Origin: an uncultured Eubacteriales bacterium
Lineage (GTDB): Bacteria; Bacillota; Clostridia; UMGS1840
DNA length: 9,215 nucleotides
Direction: 5' to 3'
Assembly (NCBI GenBank): GCA_900555525.1
Contig: USLP01000032.1
Coordinates: 1 to 9,215 of the forward strand
Shown here piece by piece: positions 1-9,044 of the stretch. The notes beneath the pieces were generated by a model that did no database searches, was not told where the DNA came from, and was given only the letters and a program-made list of their open reading frames with translations. Each line of letters begins with the position of its first letter. Position 1 is the first letter of the stretch. Both the position numbers and the translations under genes were made by a program.

Positions 1-621
1 TTTATCCGCACCCTCTCTCGCAAAGCCCATTTCATGCGTTACAACAAGCATTGTCATGCCTTCGTCCGCAAGTTTTTTCATAACGTTCAAAACCTCGCCG
101 ACAAGTTCGGGGTCAAGCGCTGATGTAGGCTCATCAAAGAGAATGATATCAGGTTTCATCGCAAGTGCGCGTGCAATTGCAACTCTTTGCTTCTGACCGC
201 CCGAAAGCTGTTTCGGACGTGCGTTAATATACGGCGCCATGCCTACTTTCCGCAAAAAGTAAAGTGCGGTTGTGCGCGCTTCCTCTTTCGGAACCTTCAA
301 AACCGTCTGCAAACCAATCATACAGTTTTTGAGAACGGTCATATTATCAAAAAGGTTAAAGCTTTGGAAAACCATACCAACCTTTGCTCTGTATTTATGA
401 ATATTTTTTGTATTCATAATATTTTCGCCGTTATAAATTATTTCGCCCGAAGTAGGCGTTTCCAAAAGGTTAATACAGCGCAGAAGCGTAGATTTACCTG
501 AACCCGACGCTCCCAAAATGCACGTTACATCACCCGAATTAACGCTGAAATCAACGCCCTTTAACACTTCATGAGTACCAAAAGATTTTTTTAAGTTTTT
601 AACTTCAACAATATTACTCAT
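1..621 (-). CDS. glnQ: Polar amino acid ABC transporter ATP-binding protein (GlnQ/HisP family), 3' end cut by window edge
   Basis: This is the cytosolic ATPase that powers import through the permease encoded just upstream. The 207 visible residues carry all the key motifs: Walker [10 protein letters not shown] (37-45), Q-loop Gln86, signature LSGGQKQR (139-146), Walker B IILFDE (159-164) followed by the D-loop SALD, and switch His196 in VTHEM. Family members are about 240 residues, so roughly 35 residues and the stop lie outside the window. The ATG at 621 is preceded by a strong AAAGGAGG site with 7-base spacing. The start overlaps the permease stop by 8 bases, which suggests translational coupling. 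The neighbouring binding protein and permease place it in the PAAT family (glutamine, histidine, cystine and similar). The exact substrate cannot be read from the ATPase, so the gene symbol is a family label. Confidence 0.95.
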   Translation of the reverse strand, partial: MSNIVEVKNLKKSFGTHEVLKGVDFSVNSGDVTCILGASGSGKSTLLRCINLLETPTSGEIIYNGENIMNTKNIHKYRAKVGMVFQSFNLFDNMTVLKNCMIGLQTVLKVPKEEARTTALYFLRKVGMAPYINARPKQLSGGQKQRVAIARALAMKPDIILFDEPTSALDPELVGEVLNVMKKLADEGMTMLVVTHEMGFAREGADK

Positions 622-1396
622 CTTCCGTCCTCCTTTGTGCCGTAAAGCTTTCATCGGGCATCGTTGATGAATGATGCACAATATATGTTGACGAACCGTC
701 AAGCTTGCGTTCAACATAGCGAAGCAGTCTTGTAATCGTAAACGTCATAATAAAATATATTACACAAGTAATAAAGAAAACTTCAAATGTTCTGAAAAGC
801 GCACCCTTTATATCCTTTGAAACATAGAATAATTCGGAAACGGCTATAACGTTAAGTACGGAAGTATCTTTAATATTAATTACAAATTCGTTGCTCGTTG
901 CGGGCAGAATATTACGTATTGTCTGCGGTATGATAACATGGAACATTGTCTGCCAATGCGTCATGCCGATTGCCGAAGCGGCTTCATACTGCCCCTTATC
1001 TATTGAATCTATACCGCCGCGGACGATTTCAGACATATATGCGCCCGTATTAATCGACACGATAAAAAGCGCTGCATTAAGCGGTGAAAGGTCAATCTGA
1101 AAGCCCTCCATAAGTCCGTAATAGATAACCATAGCCTGTACAATCATAGGCGTACCGCGGAAAATTTCAATATATGCCGCTAAAATAAAGTTGATTATTT
1201 TAAAAATAATTTTTTTGAAAATATTATCTGTTTTTCTTATCGGGATAGTTCTTACAACGCCGATAATAAGACCGATTGCCGAGCCGACAAGCGTTCCTAT
1301 GAGAGCAATATAAAGAGTTAAGCCCGCACCCTGTGCGAACTTAACCCAATATTTTTCAATTATAAGAATAACCCATTGCCAAAAAGTTCTTTCCAT
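614..1396 (-). CDS. glnP: Polar amino acid ABC transporter permease (HisM/GlnP family)
   Basis: This is the inner-membrane channel subunit of an amino acid importer, 260 residues long, probably acting as a homodimer because no second permease gene lies beside it. Hydrophobic segments lie near residues 25-48, 76-95, 103-121 and 204-224, with weaker ones between. The cytoplasmic EAA loop that docks on the ATPase is clear at 136-158 (EAASAIG around Glu138-Gly144, then IIPQ at 155-158). The segment FRGTPMIVQ (79-87) is typical of the HisM/GlnP group. A polar tail of about 25 residues follows the usual RYVERKLDG ending. It starts 4 bases after the binding-protein stop, and its GGAG ribosome site lies inside the end of that gene. 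Substrate specificity is not readable from this subunit. Confidence 0.95.
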   Translation of the reverse strand: MERTFWQWVILIIEKYWVKFAQGAGLTLYIALIGTLVGSAIGLIIGVVRTIPIRKTDNIFKKIIFKIINFILAAYIEIFRGTPMIVQAMVIYYGLMEGFQIDLSPLNAALFIVSINTGAYMSEIVRGGIDSIDKGQYEAASAIGMTHWQTMFHVIIPQTIRNILPATSNEFVINIKDTSVLNVIAVSELFYVSKDIKGALFRTFEVFFITCVIYFIMTFTITRLLRYVERKLDGSSTYIVHHSSTMPDESFTAQRRTEDE

Positions 1397-1400
1397 ATTC

Positions 1401-2252
1401 TTACTCCGCCGAAGGCTGATTTGCTATTGCGTCCTTCATAATCTGCTGACGCTCGTCTTCGGAAATTCCTGCCAAAGCTTCATTTACCTTTGCTGTCAAA
1501 TCGCTGTTCTTCTTATCAACACCAACTGCGATAGAAACCTCGTCTTTATCGTATGTGAAGTTGCCTTCATCACCAAACTCTACAAAAGAAAGGTCGGGGT
1601 TTGTTGCAACTGCGGACAAAGCGCCGGGTCTTTCGGAAATGTAGCCGTCGATTTTACCCGAAGAAAGAGCAACCGTCATTGTAGGGAAATCTTCCAAGGC
1701 TGTCTGTTTAGCGATGCCTTCCATCTGATCCAAAACCGTATAATGGAATGTATTGAGCTGACCTGTGAGTTTTGCACCCTTAAAGTCATTAATTGTCTTT
1801 GCGTTTGCGTAAGGTCCGTCTTTCTTAACAACAACTACCAAATCGGAAGTATAGTAGTTATCGGAAAAGTCAATAGATTCTTTACGTTCTTTTGTAGCGG
1901 ACATACCTGCAATAATGAGGTCTATTTTGCCCGATGTGAGTGCAGGAAGAAGTCCTTCCCAGTCTGTTTTTACAATTTCAAGCTTTTTGCCCATGCTGTC
2001 TGCGATTTTTTTCGCAATCTGAACGTCGTAGCCGCCTGCGTAGTCGGACGAACCGTTGATTTTTACAGCGCCGTTTGAATCGTCGGACTGTGTCCAGTTA
2101 AAAGGAGCATAAGCGCATTCCATTCCAACTTTGATAACGTCGCTTTCCGAAGCGTTATTATCTGTTGTATCCGTGTTTTTCTGTCCGCATCCTGCGATAC
2201 CCATTGCTAAAACCGCTGCTGTTACCAAGCATAAAAGTTTTCTTAATTTCAT
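1401..2252 (-). CDS. glnH: Amino acid ABC transporter substrate-binding lipoprotein (SBP_bac_3 / GlnH-like)
   Basis: This is the extracytoplasmic binding protein that captures the amino acid and delivers it to the permease; 283 residues. The N-terminus is a lipoprotein signal: KLRK basic start, hydrophobic core at about 5-19, and lipobox IAGC with Cys22 as the lipidation site, then a polar Thr/Asp/Asn linker to about residue 38. The mature domain opens VGMECAYAPFNW (42-53), as usual for family 3 binding proteins. It continues with YDVQIAKKIAD (75-85) and the ligand signature AGMSATKERKESIDFSDNYY (115-134), where Arg123 is the expected alpha-carboxylate ligand. Glu207 in YISERP is the likely amino-group ligand. 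An insertion around 54-74 (Asn/Gly/Ser rich) separates the first strand from the first helix. The GGTAGG ribosome site is about 9 bases upstream. Its own promoter is visible, so it heads the importer operon. The substrate is probably a polar amino acid; which one is unknown. Confidence 0.95.
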   Translation of the reverse strand: MKLRKLLCLVTAAVLAMGIAGCGQKNTDTTDNNASESDVIKVGMECAYAPFNWTQSDDSNGAVKINGSSDYAGGYDVQIAKKIADSMGKKLEIVKTDWEGLLPALTSGKIDLIIAGMSATKERKESIDFSDNYYTSDLVVVVKKDGPYANAKTINDFKGAKLTGQLNTFHYTVLDQMEGIAKQTALEDFPTMTVALSSGKIDGYISERPGALSAVATNPDLSFVEFGDEGNFTYDKDEVSIAVGVDKKNSDLTAKVNEALAGISEDERQQIMKDAIANQPSAE

Positions 2253-2299
2253 TGTGTCATACCTACCTTTATAAATTTGTGGTTGAATTTTACTTATAT

Positions 2300-2328
2300 A
2301 TTTTACCTCATAATGAGAAAATTGTCAA
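2300..2328 (-). promoter_or_regulatory. Sigma-A-type promoter of the amino acid importer operon
   Basis: Reading the minus strand, a perfect -35 TTGACA (2328-2323) is followed by a 17-base spacer and -10 TAAAAT (2305-2300). Transcription would start near 2293, giving a leader of about 40 bases before the binding-protein ATG at 2252. The stretch upstream is very AT-rich with A/T runs, resembling an UP element. The spacer contains the inverted repeat CTCAT-T-ATGAG (2317-2307), a possible repressor site. Confidence 0.8.
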
Positions 2329-2333
2329 TGATT

Positions 2334-2350
2334 TATTTGCAATTCAAATA
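2334..2350. promoter_or_regulatory. Perfect 6-bp dyad just upstream of the importer -35 box (possible operator)
   Basis: TATTTG (2334-2339) and CAAATA (2345-2350) form a perfect inverted repeat around a 5-base centre. The dyad begins 6 bases upstream of the -35 hexamer, centred near -50 relative to the inferred start, a usual place for an activator. The AT-rich context makes chance dyads common, so this is only a candidate. Confidence 0.3.
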
Positions 2351-2379
2351 TTTTTTATATATTCTGTACATTTACCCAT

Positions 2380-2408
2380 AAAAAACGCATAGAAATTTAT
2401 GCAGGTTT
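2380..2408 (-). terminator. Rho-independent terminator after the GH36 gene
   Basis: Immediately after the GH36 stop, the minus strand forms a short hairpin with stem GCATA (2402-2398), a 6-base loop and TATGC (2391-2387), extendable by a T-G pair at the base. The descending side runs into GTTTTTTA. On the plus strand the same hairpin is followed by AGGTTTTT, so it could act in both directions. The stem is short and AU-rich, so strength is uncertain, but position and U-tract fit well. Confidence 0.65.
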
Positions 2409-4367
2409 TTAGTACAAAATGTATATTTCGGTCTCATCTGCACTTTCAAAGTCGAATTTTATGAGATTATCATTATATGAAAATGCAATTTCTTTTCCGT
2501 CCGCCATTATCCGTTTCGGTTTGTTTTCGGAATATACGGAGCCTTCTCCGCCGCCTGTAAATATAACATATAAGTCGTCGCCTCTGTTTTCCGCCATTAA
2601 AACTGCGCCGCCGCTGTTGTATTTATCCGAAAGTCCGATTACGGCTTTACCGCATATTATGGGAGCAACCGTGAAAACGTCAAATTCCAAGCCCGAAAGC
2701 GAAACGCTTACTTCTTCCGCTGCTTCAAGCGCATGGCATATGCCGTTTTTATATGAATAAACCGCATACCTGCCCTCGCAAAATTCATCTATATCGCTCG
2801 GTTTAACGGATTTCGTGAACACTTCTTTTTTATCTGTTAAATTAAAGCACGCAATCACACCGACGTATTTATTATAGTTAAAAATTTTGTATACATCACA
2901 AAAATCATCGGAAATAAACAGACTGTCAAGACAAGGACGTGCTGTTTTTTCTGCCATCAAAAGCTTTCCGTCCGAGGTTGTGAGTTTCTTTATAATACCA
3001 AAATCATGCTCGTCCACCTTATCGGAAACATATATGGGACTTCCGCTTACGGCACGCGAAACAGCATGGAATTCACCGAACTTATGCTTTGTTTGGAACA
3101 TATCCCAATCACATACGGAAAAACCGCCAATCCAAAGACTGTTCACGGCATTGTTATAAATATGACGTCCATGGCTCGCATCATCAAGCGGATAAAAATC
3201 GTCCGAGGTACGTGTTACATTAGACGCTTTCGTATGATATGTAAGGTCATTTGAACCCGGCATGCAGTTGATTAAGCCGCCGCCGAAATTAAGATTAACG
3301 GACGCTTCAAGCGCTTCACGGTATTTTCTCGCCATTCTGACACGACCGCCGTCTTCCTCTCCTGCCGCCTCGGCATTAAACTGTACGTCAACCTTAACGC
3401 CGTCCACTCCCGAATTTGACAAAAGTCTGTGATAGTCGCAGTAATAATCGAAAAGCTTATCACTCGACACAACACCGCACATAAATTCGGGAACATCGGG
3501 ATGCACTTTTTTTGAACTTTCGGAAAATGTGAGTTTTTTTAATTTCGGTTTATACTTTGCCATTTCTTTCGATTCGGGATCTGTACCGCCCCAATATCCC
3601 ATAAGAGCGTGCCAAACATAAAAATATTTTACACCGTATTCATCTTTGGCTATGCTCGTTATTTCGGATAAATCATGATTGAATTTTTCGTTCGGCGAAA
3701 ACGAAGAAAGCTTATGCTCACCTCTTGATTCAAGCGTATCGTTGACAGTCTGCCAGCCGTCGTCCAAAAGAAGAAATCTCGGCACAAAGCCACCCTTTTT
3801 GAAACTTTCAAGACCTTTTTTCACATCGTCCGCCGTTACTTTTTCATAGAATGAATCCCATGTACACCAGCCGAAATATTCGGCAAATTCGGGCATTTTT
3901 TTCTCCTCACGCACACGGCATGTTTTAAGCCGTTCGGCAATGCTTTCGGGAGCGCTGTCCAAGAGCTCGTAAACGTCCGTACCCGTTGCGGTATACACGC
4001 AAACCTTGCCTGTGGATTTCGTTGTTGTATCTCCCGTATCGGCACAAATTCCGAGCCTATCACCCTCTATGCCGTAAAACGAAAAGCGCATAGGTTCTTC
4101 ACAAAGCGCATACAGCACACTGTAAGTTTTATCCTTATTTAATATGCAGATAAACTGTGTTTCGTAAGGCACATCGCCCATTTTGGAAACGCATTTCCCC
4201 GCACCGAACCACATATGATTTCTGTAGGAACAAAGCACTTTTTCCGCATTCGGAAAAGACGCAAATTCCAAATAGGAATATGATGTTTCTTCACACGTAT
4301 AAACGTAAAACTCACCGTTTTCCATAACATCCTTTTCAAGCTTAAAATTTTCATTTAAAATCTTCAT
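2409..4367 (-). CDS. GH36 raffinose synthase / Sip1-like alpha-galactosidase family protein
   Basis: Predicted glycoside hydrolase of clan D, in the group of plant raffinose synthases and seed-imbibition proteins; 652 residues. Characteristic blocks in order are FGWCTWDSFY (165-174), LLLDDGWQ (199-206), YVWHALMGYWGG (250-261), GVDGVKVDVQ (320-329, with Asp327 the expected nucleophile), RTSDDFYP (386-393, with Asp389/Asp390 around the expected acid/base), NSLWIGGF..DWDMF (409-424), SGSPIYVSDK (441-450) and a C-terminal FDVFTVAPI (562-570). No signal peptide or membrane segment is seen, so it should be cytosolic. The likely chemistry is hydrolysis or transfer of alpha-galactosyl groups; the actual substrate is unknown. 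Start choice: the frame opens at a TTG at 4403, but ATG at 4367 has an AGAAAGGA site about 12 bases upstream and begins a natural MKIL N-terminus, so I prefer ATG. No sugar transporter lies beside it. A terminator follows, and it is separated from ligA by a 119-base gap. Confidence 0.88.
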   Translation of the reverse strand: MKILNENFKLEKDVMENGEFYVYTCEETSYSYLEFASFPNAEKVLCSYRNHMWFGAGKCVSKMGDVPYETQFICILNKDKTYSVLYALCEEPMRFSFYGIEGDRLGICADTGDTTTKSTGKVCVYTATGTDVYELLDSAPESIAERLKTCRVREEKKMPEFAEYFGWCTWDSFYEKVTADDVKKGLESFKKGGFVPRFLLLDDGWQTVNDTLESRGEHKLSSFSPNEKFNHDLSEITSIAKDEYGVKYFYVWHALMGYWGGTDPESKEMAKYKPKLKKLTFSESSKKVHPDVPEFMCGVVSSDKLFDYYCDYHRLLSNSGVDGVKVDVQFNAEAAGEEDGGRVRMARKYREALEASVNLNFGGGLINCMPGSNDLTYHTKASNVTRTSDDFYPLDDASHGRHIYNNAVNSLWIGGFSVCDWDMFQTKHKFGEFHAVSRAVSGSPIYVSDKVDEHDFGIIKKLTTSDGKLLMAEKTARPCLDSLFISDDFCDVYKIFNYNKYVGVIACFNLTDKKEVFTKSVKPSDIDEFCEGRYAVYSYKNGICHALEAAEEVSVSLSGLEFDVFTVAPIICGKAVIGLSDKYNSGGAVLMAENRGDDLYVIFTGGGEGSVYSENKPKRIMADGKEIAFSYNDNLIKFDFESADETEIYILY

Positions 4368-4408
4368 ATTTATAACCAATCCTTTCTGTGGTATAAAACA
4401 CAAAACCT

Positions 4409-4478
4409 AAGTCTGAAAGAAAATTGTTCATAGTGTTGTTTTTTGTGAGCGGTGCTATGGGCGATTTTCTAAAGACTT
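4409..4478. repeat. Long imperfect inverted repeat between ligA and the GH36 gene (possible terminator or leader structure)
   Basis: Plus-strand arms AAGTCT (4409-4414) and AGACTT (4473-4478), AGAAAAT (4418-4424) and ATTTTCT (4464-4470), and CATAG (4429-4433) and CTATG (4455-4459) are nested. The outer pair is offset by a 3x2 internal loop; the inner two are in one register. If transcribed from the plus strand, G-U pairs would join the inner arms into 24 continuous pairs (4418-4441 with 4447-4470) around a 5-base loop. On the minus strand, the direction of the genes, those positions become A-C mismatches and only the Watson-Crick blocks remain. On the minus side the hairpin is followed by a T-rich but interrupted stretch (TTTTGTGTTTT), so it may act as a weak terminator for the ligA operon. 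Confidence 0.5.
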
Positions 4479-4486
4479 TTCCTCAC

Positions 4487-6475
<1,989 letters not shown>

Positions 6476-7120
6476 CTAATTAAACGTTTTACCAAGTTCC
6501 GACAAGCTTTCGTAGTTTACGAATATATTATAGTCCATAACCTTTTTTACTATAAGCGAATTATCTATATTTTCACACATTGCACGTGAAAGCTCGGAGG
6601 TATTGCATGGAGGAACCATCATAACGGCAACAAAAAGATACATCACCGTAAGCGCAGTAACAAGTCCCAAAACCATGCCTAAGGTTTTATCAAGTCCCGA
6701 AATAACGGGCAGTTTTGAAACAAGTCTTGCGATACCTTTCACAGCCGTAAGCAAAAATCTGAGCGCAAGAAAAATCACAAGTATGCTAATCAGATTAATT
6801 ATTACCGTTGTTACACCTTCGGACATTTTTGCAAACATTTCCTCTATTGTGGAAACGTTATATTTTAAAAGCATTGTATTAAGAGTTTCCACAGGCGTGC
6901 CGTTCAAATAATTTTTTGTTATGTAATCGTAAACAGGCTTATTAACCGTATCAAAAAGCGGAGTTTTTATGAGAAAGGCCGTAAAATACGGATACAGTAT
7001 ATATCCTCCGAACGAAGATATAACAACGCACACAAGATTAATAAGTCCGCGCAGAAATCCCATATGCCGTCCCAAAAGAAGCCCTGCTAAAACTATTATC
7101 ACAAAAATTATATCTGCCAT
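6476..7120 (-). CDS. CvpA family membrane protein
   Basis: Integral membrane protein of 214 residues resembling the CvpA (colicin V production) family. Hydrophobic segments lie at about 4-17, 27-47, 105-125 and 145-168, giving four predicted helices. A soluble stretch of some 55 residues sits between the second and third. The segment SKLPVISGLDKTLGMVLGL (135-153), before the last helix, is the typical family signature. The N-terminal helix followed by GFLRGLI (21-27) is also characteristic. The molecular function of the family in Firmicutes is not settled. It starts 15 bases after the stop of the DUF5711-like gene, with an AAGGAGA ribosome site overlapping that stop. It ends 9 bases before ligA. 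Pairing with the DUF5711-like protein suggests a shared envelope role, which is inference. Confidence 0.82.
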   Translation of the reverse strand: MADIIFVIIVLAGLLLGRHMGFLRGLINLVCVVISSFGGYILYPYFTAFLIKTPLFDTVNKPVYDYITKNYLNGTPVETLNTMLLKYNVSTIEEMFAKMSEGVTTVIINLISILVIFLALRFLLTAVKGIARLVSKLPVISGLDKTLGMVLGLVTALTVMYLFVAVMMVPPCNTSELSRAMCENIDNSLIVKKVMDYNIFVNYESLSELGKTFN

Positions 7121-7135
7121 AATACTTGTTTCTCC

Positions 7136-8296
7136 TTATTCAAAAATAATCTTATCCTGCGAAACAACAGCCGTCTTTCCGCCGAAATATTTTGCGTCCT
7201 TAACCTCAAATTCGCACGGAATTTCATCTTTTATCTTTCCTTTTTTGCTGACGCTCATTACACCTTTACGTTTTATTATAAGAAAATTATTTTTTCCGAT
7301 ATCGGAAATTTTCAAAAATGAATCAACCGTAAATTCGGAAATCTTTTTTCCGTTCGTGTTTATTACAACTGCGTCATATTTTTCTTTTGCGGCGCTCTCC
7401 GACAGAAGAAGTGCATTTCCGTTTGTAAACGTTTTGAAGTGCTTCATCTTTTTGCCCGAAAAGCCGTAAATATTATTCAAATTACCGTCTTTATCCATAA
7501 AATACAGTCCGTCGTCGCATACCGCAAAAACCGAATCCTTATAATACGAAACAGAAGAACAAAGCGTATTTCCTATTGTTTTACCGATTATCGGTTCGGG
7601 ATTATCAAGTGTAAAAATCAATATTTTTGATGTTATTTCTCCTTCGATTGACTCATTTGTTACAACAGCAAGCCTGTTTTTGGAGTTATTAAGCATTGCG
7701 TCCGTAACATAACCCTTGCCCGAAAACCATGTAAAAAGCTCCGCTCCCGCTTCCGAATATACTTTAACAGCCGCTTTTGAGCCGTTGTCCTGAACGACAA
7801 AAACAAACCGTCCCTGTTCATTCATTCTTCCGCTTATGATGTCGCCCGAAAAACTGTATGTTTGTATAATACCGGCTTCATTGAAAAGCACGGCGCTTTT
7901 TCCTGCTGTATCAAATATGAGAACGGTTTTTCCGTTGGAATGCATTTTCGGGGTTTTCATACCTTTTACATACGGCGATACGGCATTTACAACGTCGTCA
8001 TTTATATCCTCGCCCTTTTTGTTTGTAATTCTTATACCGTCTATCGTATTAATGACAAAAGAATTTTTAAATGCTACCGTTTCCACTGTCTGCGCAGGCA
8101 TATAGTAAACGTCATTTCCGCCGTTTTCGTCATTATTCTGCGGTGCGTAGGTTTTATATAAATATGCGCCGCCGAAAATTACTGCCGTTAGTATAGCAAT
8201 GCCCAAAAGCGCTTTTAAAAATTTTGCAAAACGTCCGTTTTTCTTCTCTTTTTTTTCTGTTTGAGCCGAATGGCGCAATATTCTTTTTTCTGCCAC
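7136..8296 (-). CDS. DUF5711-like single-pass membrane protein with predicted propeller-like exterior
   Basis: 386 residues, function unknown. A basic cytoplasmic N-terminus (about 1-28, rich in Lys/Arg) precedes one hydrophobic segment at about 29-47. After an Asn/Asp/Glu-rich linker (53-62) comes a long soluble region of repeated short beta-strand patterns, such as KTVLIFDTAGKSAVLFNEAG, RFVFVVQDNG, NRLAVVTNES, DSVFAVCDDGLYFMDKDGN and DAVVINTNGKKISEF. These look like the blades of a beta-propeller. There is no signal peptidase motif, so it is predicted to stay anchored with the large domain outside. I recognise the overall layout as that of the clostridial DUF5711 family, from memory rather than a search. 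The start is GTG, fixed by a perfect AGGAGGT site 7 bases upstream that overlaps the truA stop. It lies 12 bases after truA and 15 bases before the CvpA gene. Confidence 0.75.
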   Translation of the reverse strand: MAEKRILRHSAQTEKKEKKNGRFAKFLKALLGIAILTAVIFGGAYLYKTYAPQNNDENGGNDVYYMPAQTVETVAFKNSFVINTIDGIRITNKKGEDINDDVVNAVSPYVKGMKTPKMHSNGKTVLIFDTAGKSAVLFNEAGIIQTYSFSGDIISGRMNEQGRFVFVVQDNGSKAAVKVYSEAGAELFTWFSGKGYVTDAMLNNSKNRLAVVTNESIEGEITSKILIFTLDNPEPIIGKTIGNTLCSSVSYYKDSVFAVCDDGLYFMDKDGNLNNIYGFSGKKMKHFKTFTNGNALLLSESAAKEKYDAVVINTNGKKISEFTVDSFLKISDIGKNNFLIIKRKGVMSVSKKGKIKDEIPCEFEVKDAKYFGGKTAVVSQDKIIFE

Positions 8297-8303
8297 GAAG
8301 CGT

Positions 8304-8310
8304 ACCTCCT
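8304..8310 (-). promoter_or_regulatory. Ribosome binding site fixing the GTG start of the DUF5711-like gene
   Basis: The minus strand reads AGGAGGT, a full Shine-Dalgarno match, 7 bases before the GTG at 8296. Its first bases overlap the TAG stop of truA (8311-8309), so ribosomes ending truA are placed to begin the next gene. No in-frame ATG is nearby, which supports the GTG start. Confidence 0.8.
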
Positions 8311-9043
8311 AATATTTTATATCATACATAAAAAGTCCTGTCGGCGGAACTGTTATCCCAAGCTCTTCTCTTTTTTTGCTTTCTATTGCTTTTTCTATGT
8401 CATTCGGTGTGAGTTTACCTATTCCGACGCCGATTAAAGTTCCCGTTATTATGCGAACCATATTATATAAAAAACCGTCTGCCGAAACGTATATTTCCAA
8501 CAGCTTTCCGTTCTTTTTTATTTCAAGCGATTTCACAGTACGCACTGTTGTTTTAACCTGACCGCCCGACGCCATAAAGCAACGAAAATCCTTTTTGCCC
8601 ACTATTTTTTCGGCGGCATTTTTCATTGCCTCCAAATTAAGCTGCTGCGGATAAAAATATGCGTAATTACGCAAAAACGGGTCAGGTCTGTTATCGTTTA
8701 AAATCTTGTATACATATGTTTTTTCTTTTATATTGTATCTTGCGTGAAAGTCCTCCGAAACGTCGTATCCGTTTTTGAAAATTATATCATCGGGAAGATA
8801 CGGACTTATCGCAAACGGAAATTTATCGGCAGGAATACGTGAATTTGTTTTGAAATTAAAAAAGTATTTCATAGCGTGAACGCCTGCGTCCGTACGTCCG
8901 CATCCGTATATTATCGTCTTTTCTCCCGTAAGGCGAAAAAACGCTTTTTCGATTGTTTCCTGTATTGTATTCGCATTTTTCTGCGTTTGAAAGCCATGAT
9001 AGTTCGTGCCGTCATAGCTCATTTCTATTAAAATATTTCTCAC
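8309..9043 (-). CDS. truA: tRNA pseudouridine(38-40) synthase TruA
   Basis: Converts uridines 38, 39 and 40 in the anticodon arm of many tRNAs to pseudouridine in the cytosol. It is 244 residues, the usual size. The catalytic motif GCGRTDAGVHA (47-57) is intact with nucleophile Asp52. SYDGTNYHGFQTQ (9-21) at the N-terminus, the conserved Tyr110 in KTYVYKI, and DGFLYNMVRIITGTL (189-203) are all family hallmarks. The start codon is GTG at 9043, with an AGGGA site 7 bases upstream. It begins one base after the ecfT stop, the common ecfT-truA arrangement in Firmicutes, and translation is very likely coupled. An ATG 7 bases upstream is the last codon of ecfT, not a start for this gene. Confidence 0.97.
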   Translation of the reverse strand: MRNILIEMSYDGTNYHGFQTQKNANTIQETIEKAFFRLTGEKTIIYGCGRTDAGVHAMKYFFNFKTNSRIPADKFPFAISPYLPDDIIFKNGYDVSEDFHARYNIKEKTYVYKILNDNRPDPFLRNYAYFYPQQLNLEAMKNAAEKIVGKKDFRCFMASGGQVKTTVRTVKSLEIKKNGKLLEIYVSADGFLYNMVRIITGTLIGVGIGKLTPNDIEKAIESKKREELGITVPPTGLFMYDIKY

Positions 9044-9044
9044 T

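Noticed and set aside
187..501. 104-residue open frame on the plus strand
   Set aside because: Antisense to the ATPase gene, which carries every ABC motif on the minus strand.
4368..4403. Longer GH36 start at TTG (12 extra residues)
   Set aside because: The TTG at 4403 has no ribosome site in front, while the ATG at 4367 has AGAAAGGA upstream. The spacing of about 12 bases is long, so some doubt remains.
4447..4458. T-box-like sequence on the minus strand (TAGCACCGCT against TGGNACCGCG)
   Set aside because: A T-box leader needs a long Stem I region and a terminator/antiterminator pair. The whole gap is 119 bases, and the downstream gene is not an amino acid or tRNA gene.
4445..4486. Inverted repeat GTGAG (4445-4449) and CTCAC (4482-4486)
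   Set aside because: Only 5 bp with a 32-base loop and no T-run at the correct end; it also competes with the better nested hairpin.
6969..7469. 166-residue open frame on the plus strand
   Set aside because: It spans the junction of the CvpA and DUF5711-like genes antisense to both, and has no recognisable domain.
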